From contig NZ_JYLH01000009.1 in NCBI RefSeq assembly GCF_001439685.1, forward strand, positions 124,001 to 188,000: DNA of 64,000 nucleotides. Direction: 5' to 3'. The notes beneath the pieces were generated by a model, which searched no databases, had not been told where the DNA came from, and saw nothing but the letters and a program-made list of their open reading frames with translations. The position numbers were made by a program, and so were the translations under genes. This document shows, piece by piece, positions 61,148 through 64,000 of the stretch (its first letter is position 1; every line of letters begins with the position of its first letter). The DNA is from Pseudomonas libanensis. GTDB taxonomy: Bacteria > Pseudomonadota > Gammaproteobacteria > Pseudomonadales > Pseudomonadaceae.

Positions 61148-61947
61148 TGCACCACTGAATTGGGCGGCAGATGCCCCAGTCGCTCGGTCAGGCGCAGACG
61201 CTGGATGGGGTCATCGCTGAGCATCAGCGCATGTTCCAGGTCAAAACGTTCAGCACTCGGACAATCCAGGCGCTGGTACAGGCTGGCCCGCGCCAGGTAG
61301 TCGGCGGCATTGGCACTGCCCAGTTCCAGCACGCGCTCGGCGTCCACCAAAGCGGCCAGCGGTTCGTCGTTGGAAAGATGCAGTTGCCGTAGGTTGCGCG
61401 ACAAGCGTTGCAGGATCGCCCGTGGCTCGGCGGTATGCAGGTGATCGGCCTGTAACTTGAGTTTCGGCCCGTATTGGCGGTGCAGCAGCTCGCGACAGTC
61501 GTTGGGGTAAAGGCGGCGGCCACCGCACGGGTCCAACAGGTGATCGGCACCGGGTACCCGCAGGAGGAAGTGGCCGGGGAAGTTCACACCGACCATGGGG
61601 ATCTCCAGGCGCCGCGCCATTTCCAATGCGATCAGGCCCATGGCCAAGGGCTGCCCGCGTTTGCGTTGCAACACTTTGTCCAGCAACGCGGCGGCGGGAC
61701 GCAACGGGGTGTGGTCATCCTGGGCGAATCCCAGGTCATTCATGCGCCGCAACAGCGGTTGGCCGAGTTCATCTGCGGGCAACAGGGGCATGCCCAGACT
61801 GACCTGTTGTTGCAGCGCGGTGAGATCCTGCAGGATCGACAGTGGCTGCACACTGGCGTCGTGTTCGGCAGCAATCCACAGCGCCGCTTCGAACAGCGCA
61901 GGGGGTGAACGGTCCAGGCAGGCGAAAAAGGCGGTGCGGGGATTCAT
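61144..61947 (-). CDS. SirB1-family protein (transglutaminase-like core plus TPR-like C-terminus)
   Basis: 267 aa. The family core is LLDKVLQRKRGQPLAMGLIALEMARRLEIPMVGVNFPGHFLLR with DPCGGRRL, followed by helical TPR-like repeats (LVDAERVLELGSANAADYLARASLYQRL). Members are cytosolic with unknown activity; the transglutaminase Cys is not conserved in this group. Tail-to-tail overlap of 4 nt with the transporter gene. Confidence 0.88.
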   Translation of the reverse strand: MNPRTAFFACLDRSPPALFEAALWIAAEHDASVQPLSILQDLTALQQQVSLGMPLLPADELGQPLLRRMNDLGFAQDDHTPLRPAAALLDKVLQRKRGQPLAMGLIALEMARRLEIPMVGVNFPGHFLLRVPGADHLLDPCGGRRLYPNDCRELLHRQYGPKLKLQADHLHTAEPRAILQRLSRNLRQLHLSNDEPLAALVDAERVLELGSANAADYLARASLYQRLDCPSAERFDLEHALMLSDDPIQRLRLTERLGHLPPNSVVH

Positions 61948-62134
61948 TGCGTTCTCCGGCGGATGCCCCTGTTTTAGCCTTGCAGGGAATTTTCGTCCAG
62001 CGTCTTAAGAAATATCCCGCGCTCTTATGTCGTAGATCCCACGAAACAGCGCGGCTTATTCCAGTGCAATCCAGCAGTTTTCTACCGCCGGCCTATACTT
62101 GGCCCACTACCAGAAGTGATTCGGGAGCTCGAAG

Positions 62135-63154
62135 ATGTTTGCGCTCATGCACAGCACCCGCCTGGAATCGCTGCACCTGAGCGTCGACCCGGTGACCGGG
62201 TTGAAGGCGATCATTGCCATCCATGACAGTCGTCGCGGGCCTGCCTTGGGCGGTTGTCGCTACCTTGCTTACCCCGACGATGAAAGTGCCGTGGCCGATG
62301 CTGCGCGGCTGGCCCAAGGCATGAGCTATAAGGCCGCGTTGGCAGGGCTGCCAGTGGGCGGCGCTACCGCGGTAATCATGCGTCCTGCGCATGTGGAAAG
62401 TCGTGCGGCCCTGTTCGAAGCATTTGGCCGCTGTATCGAAAAATTCGATGGCCGCTACATCACCGCCATCGACAGCGGCACCTCAGTCGCCGATATGGAC
62501 TGCATTGCCCAGCACACCCGCTTCGTCACCAGTACCACCGCCGCAGGCGACCCTGCGCCCCATGCTGCCATGGGCGTCTTCGCCGGCATCCGCACCACCG
62601 CCATGGCGCGCCTGGGCAGCGACAACCTCGAGGGCCTGCGCGTCGCGGTGCAGGGCCTGGGCAACGTCGGTTATGCCCTGGCCGAGCAACTGCACGCCGC
62701 CGGTGCCGAACTGCTGGTCAGCGACATTGATCACGGCAAGGTGCAACTGGCCATGGAGCAACTGGGCGCCCACCCCATCGCCAACGACGCCTTGCTCAGC
62801 ACCCCCTGCGACATCCTCGCGCCCTGCGGCGTGGGTGCCGTTTTCAACCGCAGCAGCGTTGGTCAGCTGCGTTGCGCCGCGGTGGCCGGTTCGGCCAGCG
62901 CCCAACTGACCAACCTGGACATCGCCGACCAGTTGGAAGGCCGTGGCATCCTCTACGCCCCGGATTACGTGATCAACTCCGGTGGCCTGATCTACGTTGC
63001 CCTCAAACATGCTGGCACGGACTTGCCCGGCATCACCGCGCACCTGTCGAACATCGGCACGCGCCTGACCGAAATCTTCGCCCATGCCCAAGCCGAAAAA
63101 CGCTCCCCGGCACGGGTGGCCGACGAGCTGGCCGAGCGCCTGCTATACAAATAG
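62135..63154 (+). CDS. Leucine-dehydrogenase-like protein lacking the catalytic lysine
   Basis: 339 aa Glu/Leu/Phe/Val dehydrogenase. The N-terminal catalytic domain has GPALGGCRYLAYPDDESAVADAARLAQGM, the substrate-carboxylate Lys at 66 (SYKAALAGL) and the catalytic Asp at 113 (YITAIDSGTSVADMD). The Rossmann domain carries VQGLGNVGYALAEQL, and the end has PDYVINSGGLIYV. The glycine-rich loop reads GGATAVI where the family has GGGKAVI: residue 78, equivalent to K80 of Bacillus LeuDH, is Thr. The fold is intact but deamination activity is doubtful. Single gene. Confidence 0.9.
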   Translation: MFALMHSTRLESLHLSVDPVTGLKAIIAIHDSRRGPALGGCRYLAYPDDESAVADAARLAQGMSYKAALAGLPVGGATAVIMRPAHVESRAALFEAFGRCIEKFDGRYITAIDSGTSVADMDCIAQHTRFVTSTTAAGDPAPHAAMGVFAGIRTTAMARLGSDNLEGLRVAVQGLGNVGYALAEQLHAAGAELLVSDIDHGKVQLAMEQLGAHPIANDALLSTPCDILAPCGVGAVFNRSSVGQLRCAAVAGSASAQLTNLDIADQLEGRGILYAPDYVINSGGLIYVALKHAGTDLPGITAHLSNIGTRLTEIFAHAQAEKRSPARVADELAERLLYK

Positions 63155-63163
63155 CCCAGGCAT

Positions 63164-63195
63164 TAAAAAGGCCCTGAATCCATGATTCAGGGCCT
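63164..63195 (-). terminator. Terminator between the dehydrogenase gene and yebG
   Basis: The 12-bp arms AGGCCCTGAATC and GATTCAGGGCCT enclose CAT; the A-tract at 63164-63169 gives a U-run for the minus-strand yebG transcript. It may also help end the dehydrogenase mRNA. Confidence 0.85.
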
Positions 63196-63209
63196 GTTCA
63201 ATTCGGGCT

Positions 63210-63470
63210 TTACTCCGCCGCCGGGTTCAGCAACTCGGACAACGCGTCCGGTTGGCTCTTGAACGCCTTGGCAAATACATCGCGGTTCTTCGCCATGTAG
63301 ATCCCGGCTTCCTCCACCTGCTGCTCGCTCAGCGACGGCACGGCTTTTTGCAACACTTCTGCCAGCAACTCAGCGAGTTCAAGCATCTTGTCATGACGGT
63401 CAGCTTCGGCTTTATCCATGAACAAACGCTCCAGATCTCGGCTGCTGCGGTATACCACTTCGACGGCCAT
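63210..63470 (-). CDS. yebG: YebG-family SOS protein
   Basis: 86 aa. MAVEVVYRSSRDLERLFMDKAEADRHDKMLELAELL matches E. coli YebG (MAVEVKYVVIR...KKEADAYDKMLDTADLL). The function is unknown beyond DNA-damage induction. A consensus LexA box lies 44 bp upstream, which supports the assignment. Confidence 0.92.
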   Translation of the reverse strand: MAVEVVYRSSRDLERLFMDKAEADRHDKMLELAELLAEVLQKAVPSLSEQQVEEAGIYMAKNRDVFAKAFKSQPDALSELLNPAAE

Positions 63471-63513
63471 TCACCACCTCACATGCCTTCACGATAGTTG
63501 TCTTTTGCGACTA

Positions 63514-63529
63514 CTGTATTTATATACAG
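63514..63529 (-). promoter_or_regulatory. LexA (SOS) box of yebG
   Basis: CTGTATTTATATACAG matches CTG-N10-CAG with an A/T-only centre as in the consensus CTGTATATATATACAG. It lies directly upstream of yebG. Confidence 0.92.
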
Positions 63530-63745
63530 CGAAAAGGATAAGCCAAACGTTGGGGTTTGGATAGTAGGTTTTTAATGTAGTTGGGAAATGGGGGGTTGCT
63601 ACACCGGAAATTTCGTACGACACGCTGAGGTTGCTGAGTAATCCTACGGTGGCTTACCTTCTTCTGGCCCTGCATTCGCAAGGCCGAGCTTGGCGGCTCG
63701 ATTTACGGAAAGGAAAACTTACGTGTTTAATTTTGGAGTCCTACC
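63530..63745. other. Intergenic region between yebG and the last gene
   Basis: No gene seen. An 8-bp palindrome TCGTACGA lies near 63616-63623. The promoter of the following gene must be here but could not be assigned. Confidence 0.35.
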
Positions 63746-64000
63746 ATGGGTAAAAATACCTCAAGCAGCAATGATCCTCTGAAGCCAGAGCCGCCAGTCA
63801 CCCTTTTCAACGTAACGCCTGACAACGACACGGAAACCCTGCTGGCCAACGCCAGTGAAACTCTTAGCAGTGCCCGGGAAATGGCTAACACGCTGGCATT
63901 CGACCTTGAAGGTCCTCAGCGAAGCCTGGTCCTGGCAATTCATCAATTGGTTGAAATGGGCGCTCTGCTAGTCGATCAAGCATTGGAGCAAGTCGCACCA
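63746..64000 (+). CDS. DUF3077/DUF6124-like small protein, cut by the window edge
   Basis: ATG 63746 has GGAG 8 nt upstream. 85 codons are open to the end of the window: MGKNTSSSNDPLKPEPPVTL, then FNVTPDNDTETLLANASETLSSAREMANTLAFDL and LAIHQLVEMGALLVDQALEQ. The disordered polar start followed by two helices fits the small Pseudomonas DUF3077/DUF6124 proteins, whose function is unknown. The C-terminus lies outside. Confidence 0.78.
   Translation, partial: MGKNTSSSNDPLKPEPPVTLFNVTPDNDTETLLANASETLSSAREMANTLAFDLEGPQRSLVLAIHQLVEMGALLVDQALEQVAP

Overview
The window is a stretch of a Pseudomonas chromosome, most likely from the P. fluorescens group. The evidence is the high-GC coding style, the complete pseudomonad alginate operon order, the aap amino-acid transporter, the hmg tyrosine-degradation cluster, and several copies of the REP pair (GTGGGAGCTGGCTTGCCTGCGAT type) typical of this group. 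No tRNA, rRNA, CRISPR array, insertion sequence or prophage was recognised.

Layout. (1) 1-13355, minus strand: the alginate operon algD-alg8-alg44-algK-algE-algG-algX-algL-algI, running off the left edge inside algI. A matching AlgU-type promoter lies about 480 nt before algD. A REP pair sits in frame inside the 5' end of algK. (2) 13.7-20.0 kb: yaaA, a hypothetical Cys/His protein, a degenerate polysaccharide deacetylase, PhoH (PIN-ATPase) and moaCDE for molybdopterin. (3) 20.2-32.2 kb, accessory island: an AT-rich gene for a protein built of two tandem homologous halves, a decayed tail of an Rhs gene, and two giant Rhs genes. The Rhs genes share a nearly identical upstream region and first ~440 codons, then diverge abruptly. 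(4) 32.2-38.97 kb: RhlB-like helicase, a carboxylesterase, and the aapJQMP ABC transporter behind a consensus sigma-54 promoter. (5) 39.0-41.9 kb: an MqsR/MqsA toxin-antitoxin pair with a perfect palindromic operator, then a FadR-type regulator overlapping a CynX-type transporter gene. (6) 41.9-50.3 kb: a chaperone-usher pilus operon with three DUF1120 subunits, chaperone, usher and a two-domain putative tip protein. Next to it are a detached REC-Hpt protein and an RcsB-like response regulator. (7) 50.7-55.6 kb: a SnoaL-like protein, a GIY-YIG protein, a TonB-dependent siderophore receptor with an STN domain, and a lipoprotein PBP4-type DD-peptidase. (8) 55.6-61.9 kb: hmgR and hmgA-fahA-maiA plus an AAHS-type transporter (homogentisate branch), then a SirB1-family gene. 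(9) 62.1-64.0 kb: a leucine-dehydrogenase-like gene that has lost the catalytic lysine, yebG with a LexA box, and the start of a small DUF3077/DUF6124-like gene.

How the parts work together. The alginate genes form one envelope-spanning machine: AlgD makes the precursor, Alg8/Alg44 polymerise under c-di-GMP control, AlgK/AlgE/AlgG/AlgX/AlgL guide, epimerise, acetylate and trim, and AlgI supplies acetyl groups. The pilus operon and its adjacent two-component proteins suggest a locally controlled adhesin. The most unusual region is the Rhs island with its partner protein and its traces of repeated tandem rearrangement.
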